Assembly: GCA_027924645.1 (NCBI GenBank)
Contig: BSBN01000038.1
Location: forward strand, 248,001 to 312,000
Reading direction: 5' to 3'
From: Cunninghamia lanceolata
Taxonomy: Eukaryota > Streptophyta > Pinopsida > Cupressales > Cupressaceae
Length of the DNA: 64,000 bases
Under the pieces are notes generated by a model. That model worked only from the letters and a program-made list of their open reading frames with translations. It ran no database searches and was not told the DNA's origin. The translations under genes were made by a program, and so were the position numbers. This document shows, one piece after another, positions 9,481 to 20,282 of the stretch (within the stretch, counting starts at the first letter, position 1; each line of letters opens with the position of its first letter).

Positions 9481-11568
9481 ACATACGTTACTATTTTGTA
9501 AAAAGAATATAAATTTTCTTTACAAGTTAATTTGCGTCAATTAAATGAAAAAAAGCTTTCCGATGATGTCGAATTAGTCGATTCTGCCGAATGCCGGCAA
9601 TCCTAGGGTTTTGGTTTCTATTGCTGCCAAGACTGGAGCTAGGGCTTTAGTTAGGAACGAGGTGAGGGTTTCTAGCACCAACGGCAACACTCTGAGAGAT
9701 GGAGAAACTTTTTCTTTGAGCTCCTCGGTTGAAGGTCGTTATGAGGGAGCTTCTGGGCATGCTATTGCTGGACATGGTTCATTACCTGTTGCACCTACCT
9801 CCGTTATCTCTGGAGGTCAGACTGGGTTTGGGAACGGTTCTTGCTTGTCCGTCTCTTCTCCTCAATTCCCTGTGGGAGACAGTCCTACTTCTATGCACTC
9901 CTTTGTAGTGGTGGTTAAATATGGGCAGAGCAATGATGTGAGATCAACACATATTTCTATGGTGGGTGATCCTATGGTAATTCCTAGCTCTAGATCTAGA
10001 TCTCCTAGGGTCTCTTCAAAGCCGCAAAATACGTATTTCTACCAAGAGGTCGGTACAATGCTTAGATAATCCTTTGAAAGTGAATTTTAGCACCGATATT
10101 TTAAAGGAAATGCATGAAAACGAAGATTTTTTTTCTAAGTATGGGTTGATTGGTAGGTTTAGTCAATTTTGGCCCAACCTTCCTGCATTACATGAATGGA
10201 TTTCAAATTCTTGGGGTCCCCTTATGGATAAAAACTTGGAAAGTTATCCCAGTGCAAAAGGGTTTTTCACAGTGGTATTCGACAACAAGCAAGACAAAAA
10301 TGCCATTCTCAACCACACATGGATGTGGGGTGAAAGCTCACTACTCCTAAAATCTTAGCATCCAAACTTTGATCTAGCCACCGAATCATTTGATGTTATG
10401 TCAATTTGGGTGCGCCTCCCTAATCTTCCTTTGCACTTTTGGTTTGAGCCATGCTTTGCAGCTATTGGAAACTCTTTTGGTAACTTCATAAGTACAGACG
10501 CAAATTCAAAAAATTTCATCCACACAACCTTTGCAAGGATTTTGGTTGAAGTGGATACCTCCAAAGCCCTCCCAGCAAAGATTGTCTTGAATGCAAATGG
10601 CAACAATTGGTTGCAAACTTTGGATTACGAAGGCTTAATTTTTAGATGCAAAAGATGTTACAAAATTGGTCACATTGCAGCAGATTGCCTGAAGGTGAAA
10701 ACTCATGCAAAATGGGAGGTGTCCTGGTGGAAAGATGCCTCCCCCAAGCAATATTATGTTTCAAACTCTCCCAATTGTTGTGACTCATCTAATAAAGATA
10801 TCAGCTCAAAGATTGAAGCAAAGTCTTGTGAGTTTTGTCTAGCTTCGGAATTCGATCCAAAATTGACTACTTCATTGGAATCTTGTGACCCTAATTATGA
10901 TGTGGGAAGTGATAATACTCCATCAGCCAAACATAATTCAGAAGCTACTGCTATGATCAAGGATGTTCAAACCTCAGAGGATAAAAATTCCCTCTCTCAG
11001 GTACCTTCAATTGCACTAAAAGATCCCACTGACAGGGATGGAAATGATAACTGACAAACAATAAACAAAAATAAGTGGATCAATAGTCAAAGAATGGTGG
11101 GCTGCAATGTTTAACAACTTCGGTCTTCCACCTCTTCAACTTCAGAGAAGAAAATGATTGGGGGGGATGTTGAACGGCTCATAGCACAAAAAAAAAAGAT
11201 CGCTTTCCTCAAGCTAACAGAGATCATAAATAAATTTCTCTCTCAAGTTAATTCTGGTGTCAATTCTCAGTAAGCAACTTTTTCTAGGTCTTCAATTTAC
11301 TTGGCTACTCTTGGATGTTTGAATAGGGCCCTGTGTGTGGTCTATTTTTTTGGTAGTTGGTTTTTATAGCCTTTTTAGGTAGGGTGATTTGGTTTTTGTT
11401 TGTAGTTTGGGTCTGTATGTCAATGGTTGTTTTTATCTAGTGTAACTTTGAATCTAAGGGGATGAGATCCCTCTGCTGTGATCTCACCTGGTGCGGGCTA
11501 GGCTTTATCTCGACATCAATACAAAACTCTCTTATTGCGTATCGAAAAAAAACATACGTTACTATTTT
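9481..11568 (+). mobile_element. LINE-type insertion carrying ORF1 only, with 17-bp target duplications
   Basis: The 17-mer acatacgttactatttt occurs at 9481-9497 and again at 11552-11568, directly after a short A-run. This is the footprint of target-primed reverse transcription. The body (9498-11551, 2,054 bp) contains an ORF1-like gene and a 3' untranslated region ending gggctaggctttatctcgac ... atcgaaaaaa. No endonuclease or reverse transcriptase follows ORF1. The element is either a non-autonomous derivative or was internally deleted before insertion. Its 3' tail is shared with the SINE at 46639-49005. Confidence 0.85.
9581..11054 (+). pseudogene. LINE ORF1-like protein (DUF4283 plus CCHC knuckle), broken
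   Basis: This is the nucleic-acid-binding ORF1 of plant L1-type LINEs. A serine/glycine-rich N-terminal part (to about 10069) is followed by a DUF4283-like region with KYGLIGRFSQFWPNLPALHE, the segment MSIWVRLPNLPLHFW (about 10400-10440), and a zinc knuckle CKRCYKIGHIAADC (10645-10690; C-x2-C-x4-H-x4-C). A polar tail ends at the stop near 11054. There is a frameshift around 10050-10074 and an in-frame stop near 10357. The true start is unclear; an upstream stop lies at 9575. The element around it lacks ORF2. Confidence 0.8.
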
Positions 11569-12105
11569 TTTAATAAATTTTGATTTTGAAAGTTTCTTGG
11601 AAAAAAAATTATGTCTAACCAATCTAGACATCATTCTCTACATGATGAAAAATAAATAGTGAATTGATTAGTTTAGCTCAAATTATGTTGGTCGTACACG
11701 AGGGGTTTTAAAAACACTAATTAGGGCCATTAAAAAATTAATAAAATAAAATATATTTATCAAAAAATTATAAAAAAATATCCTAACCAAAATTTAGCAT
11801 CCTGTGCATCTTTCTACAAAAAGAATTAGAAAAATACCTTAATTTAGGTCAAATTATGTTGGTCGTACACATGCATGATTTGGAAAAAAATAGGGGACTT
11901 TTAAAAAGCCACTTTTTGTACATCTAATAAAAACCAACTTGCATCATATGAGTATTAGAAAAAATTACATATTTGAAAACTAGAAACAAAATCCTACATT
12001 TCTTATATTTACATCATCTTAATATTTTATGTACAAGTGCTTCAAATTGTCACTCTAAGTATGACAAAATTTGAAAAATGGGAAAAACACTTCCACTTTT
12101 TGGCC
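11569..12105. other. Gene-free AT-rich segment with a 22-bp direct repeat
   Basis: No coding region. The 22-bp word beginning tcaaattatgttggtcgtac occurs at 11678 and 11849 in direct orientation. Confidence 0.6.
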
Positions 12106-12109
12106 AAAA

Positions 12110-12302
12110 AGTATACTCATCTTCTTGCACTTACCGTACTGGGACAAGATTAGATACCCACTCAAAGTGTCTGATAGGATTGATGATACCTCCCTCTTTC
12201 ATTTTTAGCAACTCCTTTTTCATTTTGGGAGCTTTGGTGGGATTTATAGGCCGTTGTTTTTGCCTAAATGGTTTTGGATCAAGTTGAAGGGGGATAGTAT
12301 GC
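12110..12302 (-). pseudogene. Ty3 reverse transcriptase, N-terminal fragment
   Basis: On the minus strand after an in-frame stop near 12302 the sequence reads HTIPLQLDPKPFRQKQRPIN, then EGGIINPIRHFEWVSNLVPV. This is the start of a Ty3-type RT domain. Similarity ends near 12120. The catalytic YxDD region is absent, so the element is truncated here. Confidence 0.8.
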
Positions 12303-12802
12303 TAAAACAAATCCTCCTTATAAGATTTTAGCTCATCGTATGACCATGCAAAACATTTTCTAAATTTCCTTAATAAAGCAATCGACATTTGATTTTCATG
12401 AGGCTTTAGCTTCTTACCTATGTAAGCCATCTTTGGTGCCTCCTCATTTCCAAGGTTAACACCTACATTATCTTCTTGAACTAGTTTACCATTGCTTTTC
12501 CAATGATCAGTGCTGTCAAACATCCTCTCCAATGCCACCAGTCCCTTGGGAATGATATTGGTCTTCAATTGCACAACCTCACCACCAAATAATGTTTCCT
12601 TACCATTATCCATTTCGACCATAGGTTGCCAGTCAATTACTTGATTGTCAAACTCATCCATACAATTTAGAAAACTAAAAATCTGATTGCTATCATTGAA
12701 TACTTTCCAACTGTATACATTATCTATGATGGTTAGCCTTGTAAGTACTTCAACAACTTGATGGTCATGAAGAGAATCTAACTGAGGATTATATCTGGAC
12801 AT
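12303..12802 (-). pseudogene. Linker between RNase H and RT of the gypsy element
   Basis: An open stretch of 166 codons in the same direction. It follows the RNase H C-terminus without a gap and leads straight into the RT start. It contains QSYxE-like polar sequence and LRKFRKCFAWSYDELKSY, the segment that in Ty3 Pol directly precedes the RT. The rest is not a recognised domain. Confidence 0.6.
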
Positions 12803-13254
12803 AGCTATAGCTAGGGCATCCGCCTCTTCATTTTTTCATCTGTCTATCCACTCAATACCAATGGTGTCAAACAACTCCATGGTATCCCATACTGCATTTT
12901 TGTATGCTTTCAGCCTACTATCCTTGGTAGCAAAACTTTTTCTTATTTGTTGTACAATCAGCTCTAAATCACCATATACTCTTAGGCGCTGGACTCCATG
13001 TTATGAGCCACATTTAGACCCAACAACAATGCTTCATATTCTGCCACATTATTTGTGCATTGAAAATCTAGTCTGAAAGACATGTAGGACCACTTACCAT
13101 CTAGGGATGTTACAATAATCCTAGGGTCTAAACCATCTTTTGAAAATGCACCATCAAAGTGCAACGTCCACAAATCAGACGTATCACAAACAACTGCAAT
13201 AGGGTTAGAAGGTGAAACATTCACACAAGGACCATCATCACTACAATATGTCAT
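12800..13254 (-). pseudogene. RNase H domain (archaeal-like type) lying upstream of RT
   Basis: The four acidic positions of RNase H are visible in order: LHFDGAFSKDG (13160s), NNVAEYEALLLGL (about 13040), RVYGDLELIVQQI (about 12970) and KNEEADALA (about 12815). The NNVAEYEALLLGL form resembles the additional, archaeal-like RNase H of plant Tat-lineage Ty3 elements. One frameshift (near 12990) and one stop (near 12832) break it. Its position before the RT differs from the usual protease-RT-RNase H order. The reading direction and flanking linker argue that this order belonged to the element and is not a later rearrangement. Confidence 0.8.
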
Positions 13255-13401
13255 AAAATGGTCTATTTTAGTGTCAAATAAATTTACATAATTCTCTTAT
13301 GTTTTATAGCTATCCTCAATGTGTTCATCTTCCACCTTCTTCTCCCTATATAGTTTCACTTCCACACCTTGGACTGGGATGGTGGCGTATGACAAGTCCA
13401 T

Positions 13402-13767
13402 CTAAATACTACCACCCATAGAAGCCACCCATTTCCTTGATAATAGCATGCCCCACTTGGCAGGGCAATCCACAATAATTATGTCCATGAGAAAAGATTT
13501 GTCTGGGTAGGTAGCTAATTGGACCTTGACATCCTTGATAAGACCAATAACATTGACCTCTCTAGAATCCATGGCAAAACACTTGCCAAAAGATTTGGAC
13601 TCCTTTAGTCCCAATTTATTCATGATTTCAAAAGGCATGACATTACTAGATGCCCCTGAATCTAGCATACAGTTGTGTAACAACCAACCATTTATGATCA
13701 GTGTGGTGTAAAAAGGATCTACTCCCATCTTGCTATTAACCACAGAAGATCCCAAGTAAACCTCTAC
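13402..13767 (-). pseudogene. Ty3 aspartic protease
   Basis: The motif CMLDSGASSNVMP (about 13680-13650) is the catalytic DSGA of retroelement pepsin-like proteases. It is followed by FEIMNKLGL and a C-terminal MLLSRKWVASMGG, the expected flap-to-end segment. The upstream side is cut by the solo LTR at 13768, and its frame continues into the sequence at 16995 on the other side of that insertion. Confidence 0.85.
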
Positions 13768-16700
13768 TATTACATCCTACCCTAAACCTTTAAAAAACTT
13801 CTATTTACTTCAGTAAATTGTGCAATGAAACTTATGTTTTTGAAAGTTAAAGTATGCTTTGATGAAATTACGCAATGTCTTGATTTAAGTTCTGATTGAG
13901 CTATGGATGCCTGATGTCATGAATCAAATGGAACATGTTATGTATGGAAATTCTTCTTTAAAGTAAATATGAATATGAATATGATGTGTTGAATATATTG
14001 AAATGTATGTCAGGCTAACTACCTTTATTCCTCTTGAGTGTTGAGGCAAGACAAACCCAAGCGTCTTCAGAGCGAAAGAGGGAAAGTATCATCTGGTAGA
14101 GAGGTTGCATTGAAAAGTCCTTGATGTTGCCATCTGAGCCCGAGCCAATATGTGTGACTAGTCAACCTAAAAGTCTAGGGCATGTTTTTGCCATTTTGAG
14201 GTAAGTTATCCTGTGTTGGTTGTTTTGTCTTTCGTTTCACGGTGAAAGGCGGTTTTAGAGTTGTAAACCTTCCATGTAGGTGTCTTCACTCAATCTGAAG
14301 GGATGTGTATATTTATGCTAGAGGAGAAACATAGGTCAACAAGAGACAATAGGATGTCTTCCATGTGGAAAGACAAAAGAATGGATTCAACTCCTTGAAT
14401 GAGTCTTCAGTTCTTTTTGTATGGGCAAATTGGTCTGCAACCAAAACCATCAATTATGTCCTATTCTCGTCATGATGGATTTGTATGTGATAGAACATTG
14501 TTCATGAATTCGACTATAGTTGAAAATTAATACTATCATTTGCAAATTCCATCTATATCACCTCTTCTTCACTTGACTCTACTGAGGCATCCCAATCAAC
14601 TGAATTATCCTTGCATTTTCAAAACAATTGACTTTTTCCTCTACAACATTTCAAGTCTCTTTCAAGACCGAGGAATTATTAGATAAAGTCAAACACAGTT
14701 GTAACTTGTATCCATATACATATGAGGTATTTATTTAAAAACATAACTTAAGTGTTTATGACGAGGATCTAAGGCCAACTTCCCAAGTAATGGAGCCGAC
14801 GAAATCGGCCATGATAACCCACTCTCTCAATCAAAATCTTCATCTTTTGGCAACAGTGGACAACGAATATAAGAACATATTTCAGATAAGCCTTTGGAAT
14901 AGATAAACCAATAAGGAGAGTATAAATCTTAGAAGGAATTGAAAAGGATAAAAGTCTGAACCATTTAGTAATTGTTTGGGAGATAACCAAATCCACCATA
15001 GATCATATATATATATATACTTTTTTGGAAGAAGCTAGCATATTTTGCTGGGGAACACTACTATGTAAAGAGAGAATACGTTGAATTAAGATAGAGAAGT
15101 TGATTATCATCTTCTGCAAAGAGAATTGCTTCAAACTGCAAGAAGAGAGGAATAACCAGAGCGGGTTGTATAGGTAATAAAACCTCGCTTAAGCAAGTAT
15201 ATTGAACTTATATGTGATTCTTACAATCTGTTTTGCCTATAGAAATACATATTCATTACCTTATTGGCATTATATAAATTAAGCGTCCTTGTGTAAGATT
15301 CAACAATCCAGTATATAAGTACTATTATCATTGTATAAGAGTTTTGTTGTCTTTAAATGTAAAGATCAAGACTAAAAGGCTCTGCTACCTTTATGTTAAA
15401 TAGAGGCCAATAGGTATCACAGCAGACTGAAATATGTAACAGAAATAACAAGAGAGGATTGGCTTTCTTATTGAGTTTTCGATTTTCTGTAGACACATAG
15501 AGTCTTTATATGCAACATTTATATAGTCTTAGAAGCTTATGCACTTAATAGCATTATAAACTCAGTTTTATATGAAGTAAATGTTATTGACCTACCTATT
15601 CTATGATTGCACTCAATGTGCATAAGATATAAGTGGCTGATATTTTGTTGGTGTTTTTATCTTTGAATGTCTGATATAATTGTAGGATATTGGCTTTGGA
15701 ATGCTTTGTCTAACTATGGGTTTGCTATGAAAGCTGTGGTTTATGCCTTGTCTAGTATCTTCAAAACCTAGAAGAGTGAAATGTTGGACATGACCTTTCA
15801 ATGGTCAAGAAAATTGCATGTGTAGATAGCTACCGAGTAATGCAAAGAAAAGACCAAGTTGGAAACAAAGAGAAGTGGTCGATTCTTTTTATATAATTAT
15901 TGTATTCCTTAAGTTTTAAATGGATGTTTGTATAAATGTTCTTTCCTTTTAAGTTATAGTCCAAGAAGATGGTGGTAGGTTCAAGACCACGCATGGGCCT
16001 AGTGCTGGTGTTTCTACTTTTCATGGCAGATGTGGAGAGTTTTGTGAGTTCTTCCAGATGCTTTTATTAAGCTTCAAGGTTTGAATAGAACAGTTGCCTC
16101 CACTAAAAGACACAAAGACATGTCTTGTCATTAAACTTAAACAAGTACCTAAAGACAATGTTTATTAGCATAAATTATACTCTTATCTATCTAGGATCAA
16201 AAGGTTATAGGGTTTAGTCAAGTCCCGTTGGTTTGCCGAGAAATCTGGGGTTCAGGGATGTTTTTATCTTTCATCATTTGATCAATTCACAATAATAAAG
16301 AAAGTCTTGAAACGCTAAGAATCTTATGTTATTGTATGTGGGCGGGACAAGTGGTCCAATAAGCCCTAGGTCAATAGTCTCTCCAAGTCGAGAAGGGTGG
16401 TGAACCATGACCACATTCATTGCAAAATGTCTATTTATACAAAAACTATGGCCATAGTGAGTGTCGTTGCCACCACGTGCACTCATTAGTTCACCGTACT
16501 CCACACACTTAGTTAACCAAAGTTGTCATGCTTAGTAGGAGGGTATCCTTAGTAGTGCGACAGAGTTAGCCAAGTGGAGGTACACACCAGAGTTCATACA
16601 GAAACTGAGAGGGTTCTCAACGCAACCTTTTGTTGAAGGGTAGGATCACTTCCAATCAAGAAGTGTGCGGGGGACCGCTTAAGTCTGTGGTTGGAGGTAA

Positions 16701-16999
16701 AACAACCAAATGATGCTTTCCCTCTCTTCAATGGTATGCCGAGTATTGGAGATTAGTTGAACTAGATAAAGAATTATGATCCTTTCTCTTATATTTGTTT
16801 ATCAACTTAATTAAATGTTGCATGAAATGATGGAATTTTGCACTTGATGAATAACCTTTTTAGCTAGAAAAGTGAAAGTTGATTTTACTCTTTATACCTA
16901 ATATGATGAATAGCAGTATTTAACTTGCTTAATGTTATTAACCTTTGGCAAATTTCTCTTGGTAAACCCATGTCAGAAGTGGGTGGTCATTACATCTAC
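13763..16999. mobile_element. 3,227-bp solo LTR with tctac target duplications
   Basis: The element (13768-16994) starts TATTACATCC and ends GGTCATTACA. The 5-mer tctac lies on both sides (13763-13767 and 16995-16999). The expected TG start has become TA. No coding sequence or internal repeat of the ends is visible, so it is best read as a solo LTR. It is related to the LTR at 27332-30656: both have a TTACATCC start and similar blocks near their 3' ends (for example gaagggtagg followed by gcgggggacc at 16634-16677 and 30230-30272). Confidence 0.85.
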
Positions 17000-18476
17000 T
17001 ATTTCATCATTGCCTCTGCCTTGATCATTACTATTGGAAACAACCGTAGGTTGTTTTTGTGCATCTACAGCAGTAATAAGAGACTCTGCCCTATTTCTGT
17101 GTTCAAGGATCCTAAGCAATTCCATTATCGACACAGAAATTTTAATTTGGCTAAAAACTTGAGCCATGTCAATAGGGAGATAATTAGGCAAAGGAGTATC
17201 ACGTGAAATAGTTACATCATTTGCACAAGGAATATAAGGTATGATTTGATTGGAAGAAATGTCCTTACCTTTTTCCTTTGTCTTCTCCTTTTATGGTTCC
17301 TTATCTGCCCGAGGCTGATCACGCTTTTAACCACCTTTTGGATAATGAACCCCTAGAATGGGTGTAGTATCTACAGGTTGCACAGTTAGTGTTGGATTTT
17401 TTTGAACATGCTTTTGTTTTAATGTTGGAGACGACATTGAGGTTTTCTTCTTTTCATGGACGTTTTGCTTTGGACCACTGTTGCTCTTCTACTCCACGCT
17501 CCCTTTGCATTTGTCCTTATCCCCATTCACTCTTTTCTATTTTGATTCCTTGGCAGGGATGCTGTAAATAGGGACAGTTCTATTTCTTCGTTGATAGCCT
17601 CCTCTTGCAAGATGGCTACATCAGTCAATACTTTCAAGTCCTCTTTTGAAGGTTTGGACTGCTGATATTTTTTCTGCATAAGATCCTTTAAATGCCCAAA
17701 ATCATGAGCTGGCAATTGATATCTTTTTTAACTTTCATCATATTCATATTGGAAAATATGATCACCCTCTTCATAGCTGTTACAATCAGCATCTTGATCA
17801 ATCTGTTCATAACCCTCTGCATCAAACTGATTTATCTCTTCTTCATAGTACTCAGTTGCACCCTCTTCATTTGGAAATTCTTCATCTCTGCTCAATGAAT
17901 GAGCCACCACACAATTTGCTGGATCATAGAGAAGGAAACACGCCTGACACCATAATGATTCATCTTGGAAGTTAACTTGATCCTTTCTCAAAGGATCAGG
18001 GGTGTCCCTTTCAGGCTGTTTGAAGTTTACATGTCTAGGGGCAGCTTGTCTGTCATTTTGTTGTGGTCTCTTAGACCGATTAGTATTATTAGGTCTATTA
18101 TGTAATCTCTGTCCTTCATTAAAATGTGATGCAACACCTTGAGGTGGCAACCCTTTGTCATTTCTAGCAATTTTATATGATAAATATTTCACAACCCCCA
18201 TGAGTTTATCTAATTTATCATCAGTAGTGAGGGGTTTATTGAAAGCAAGCTTATCTAGCTAGGGCAATTTTACATCAAACCTTTTGATGTGCTTCCTTGA
18301 AGCTCTCATATTACTCTCAATATTTATAGTTGTAGCATATGCTTCCCTTAATGTTTGGGGACTCTTGTGGACCTCAAACAATAACCAAATTTCAAATCAA
18401 ATGCACCACAATATAAAACTAAACACATTGGTTCATTAGGTCTCATGTGAGGAGGTACCTTTCTCATAGTCATGAT
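16995..18476 (-). pseudogene. Ty3 gag C-terminal part and gag-protease linker
   Basis: Minus-strand coding pieces run from the Copia insertion point. They include MRKVPPHMRPNEPMCLVLYC (about 18465-18405), a basic/proline-rich part with PRHVNFKQPERDTPDPLRK, a cysteine pair in SLWCQACFLLYDPANC (about 17960), a strongly acidic stretch (17890-17740), then QIKISVSIMELLRI (about 17150) and DEIVDVM just before the solo LTR at 16994. Frameshifts and stops lie at about 17725, 17520-17200 and 18240. The reading frame resumes in the protease on the far side of the solo LTR. Confidence 0.7.
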
Positions 18477-18481
18477 GAAGC

Positions 18482-19863
18482 TATTGAAATGTACAAGACA
18501 ACTGAGAGGGGGGGTGAATCAATTGTAACCAAAACTTAACTCCTTACAAGCATCAACTCATCAACCACTTAATCATTGTTATTATGATTTAACCATGAAA
18601 GCATGAAATTAGAAACTTAAGCACATTCACACATGAGACACCATATTTTTACATGGAAAACCCAATGAGGGAAAAACCACAGTGAGGATTAACTCACAAT
18701 ATAAATGATATATGAAAATTTACAACAAGGCTCACTACCCAGAATGCTCACTACAAAAGGAAGAGGCTCATTGCCAAGAGAAGAGGTTCACTACCAAAGT
18801 TTGGATCACTAGAGAGTTGGTGAACTAAGATAGTAGCATCTACACCATGCCATGGTTCAGTTCTATTGAAGCACACTGATTCTTCTTCTTTTCTGCCTTC
18901 TTTACATAAACACACTTATCATCACATCTTCACATAATCTATATTTTTTCATGACTTCATTACATGTATTTATACAATTCATCAACCTTGGAATGTGCAT
19001 CAAGGTTGGCATTACAATTATCAACCATTGGAACAATCTCCAAGGTCAGCATACATACATACATTAGAATAGGTCTGGACCTAAACATATCTGCGGAGGA
19101 AAATAATGAATGCAGACCACACCACACCTTAGCAAGGGCTCAAATGCAATCTTCCACACAACAACACACTTTCACAAACTCCAAAGCATAACCACAAGTA
19201 GTGAAAACAACCAGGTCGGCCAAAATTGGTGTTAACACTAAGACCTTTATGAACATGCTTCAACCATGATTTGAATTACACTTTGCAGACCAAACAAAAG
19301 GCAGGAACATGATCTAGAGACATCCACAAGCATGTTACAATCACCAAGAACTTCTGCACAACCTCCAAGCACTCTATCAGAAGATTCTTCAAACCAAACC
19401 ACTTAAACATTACTGTCAACCTCTGTCACAAAGAAAAGATCGCTTGCGGAGCACCATATCATGAACCATTTAAACTGAAGATACATAACATCATTTCAAA
19501 CTTAATTCTAGAATTGTAGAGTGTAAAACCTAAATGTGGAGAGAGCAGAGAGATGCAGAGCAAAATACATTCTCCCTATCACCATTGAATACTCAAAAAT
19601 AATTTTTACTCTAGTGAACAGAACTCACTCAAATCTTCACACTGGAGGCTCAAACTTGAGATATAGCAACTACAAACATCCCTTAACATAACTTTCAAAC
19701 TATAGACAAAGATATTCAATCTATAGGATATGTGGAGCAAAACACTGCACTGTTATGGTAGATAGAACAATTTTGCAATTGCACTAACTTCTCAAACACT
19801 TCCTTAGATGTTGAACTTAGGTGTTGACATCAATGACAAAACACACTGCTCATACTTGCAACA
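18482..19863 (-). repeat. Copia 3' LTR
   Basis: About 1,382 bp, near-identical over its length to 24415-25802. On the plus strand it starts TATTGAAATGTACAAGACAA (TA for the expected TG) and ends ACTTGCAACA. Confidence 0.9.
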
Positions 19864-20282
19864 ATCTCCCCCTTTGTCATTGATGGCAACACATGATGTG
19901 AAAAACCATCAAGAGAAACAAACTTGCTTTGCTTCTTTGCTCCCCCTTTCTTTATGCTTTCTCTGGCTGCAACATTCTCCATTTTGTCATCAATCAGAAT
20001 CTCTCTCCTTAAGTTTTTCACATGCACCTCTCTCCCCCTTTGACATCAATGGCAAAGGGTGCTAGAACTTCTTTCCCTCTTTAGTTAACAAAACTCAACT
20101 CAGATCTTACTACCACTACACTGCTCCCCCTATCAACAACATTGCAACACTTAATGCTCTTTATCAGGAACTCATGTCAACAACATCTACCTACTCCCCC
20201 TGAGAGGTAGCCTTCAAAACATCAATCCAAATCTAAAAATGAGACTTTGAGCACAATTGGACTGATGCACTTCCTATGCATC
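19864..20282 (-). promoter_or_regulatory. Copia polypurine tract region with repeated PPT-like words
   Basis: On the minus strand an AAAGGGGGAGAT tract (19864-19876) abuts the 3' LTR, as expected for the plus-strand primer. The same ctccccct word (plus strand) recurs near 19941, 20033, 20124 and 20195. The words at 19866 and 20033 sit in a longer duplicated context (ctttgtcattgatggcaa / ctttgacatcaatggcaa). Confidence 0.7.

Noticed and set aside
9581..11054. Host zinc-knuckle gene
   Set aside because: The frame has a frameshift and a stop, and the whole unit lies between 17-bp target duplications. It is a LINE ORF1.
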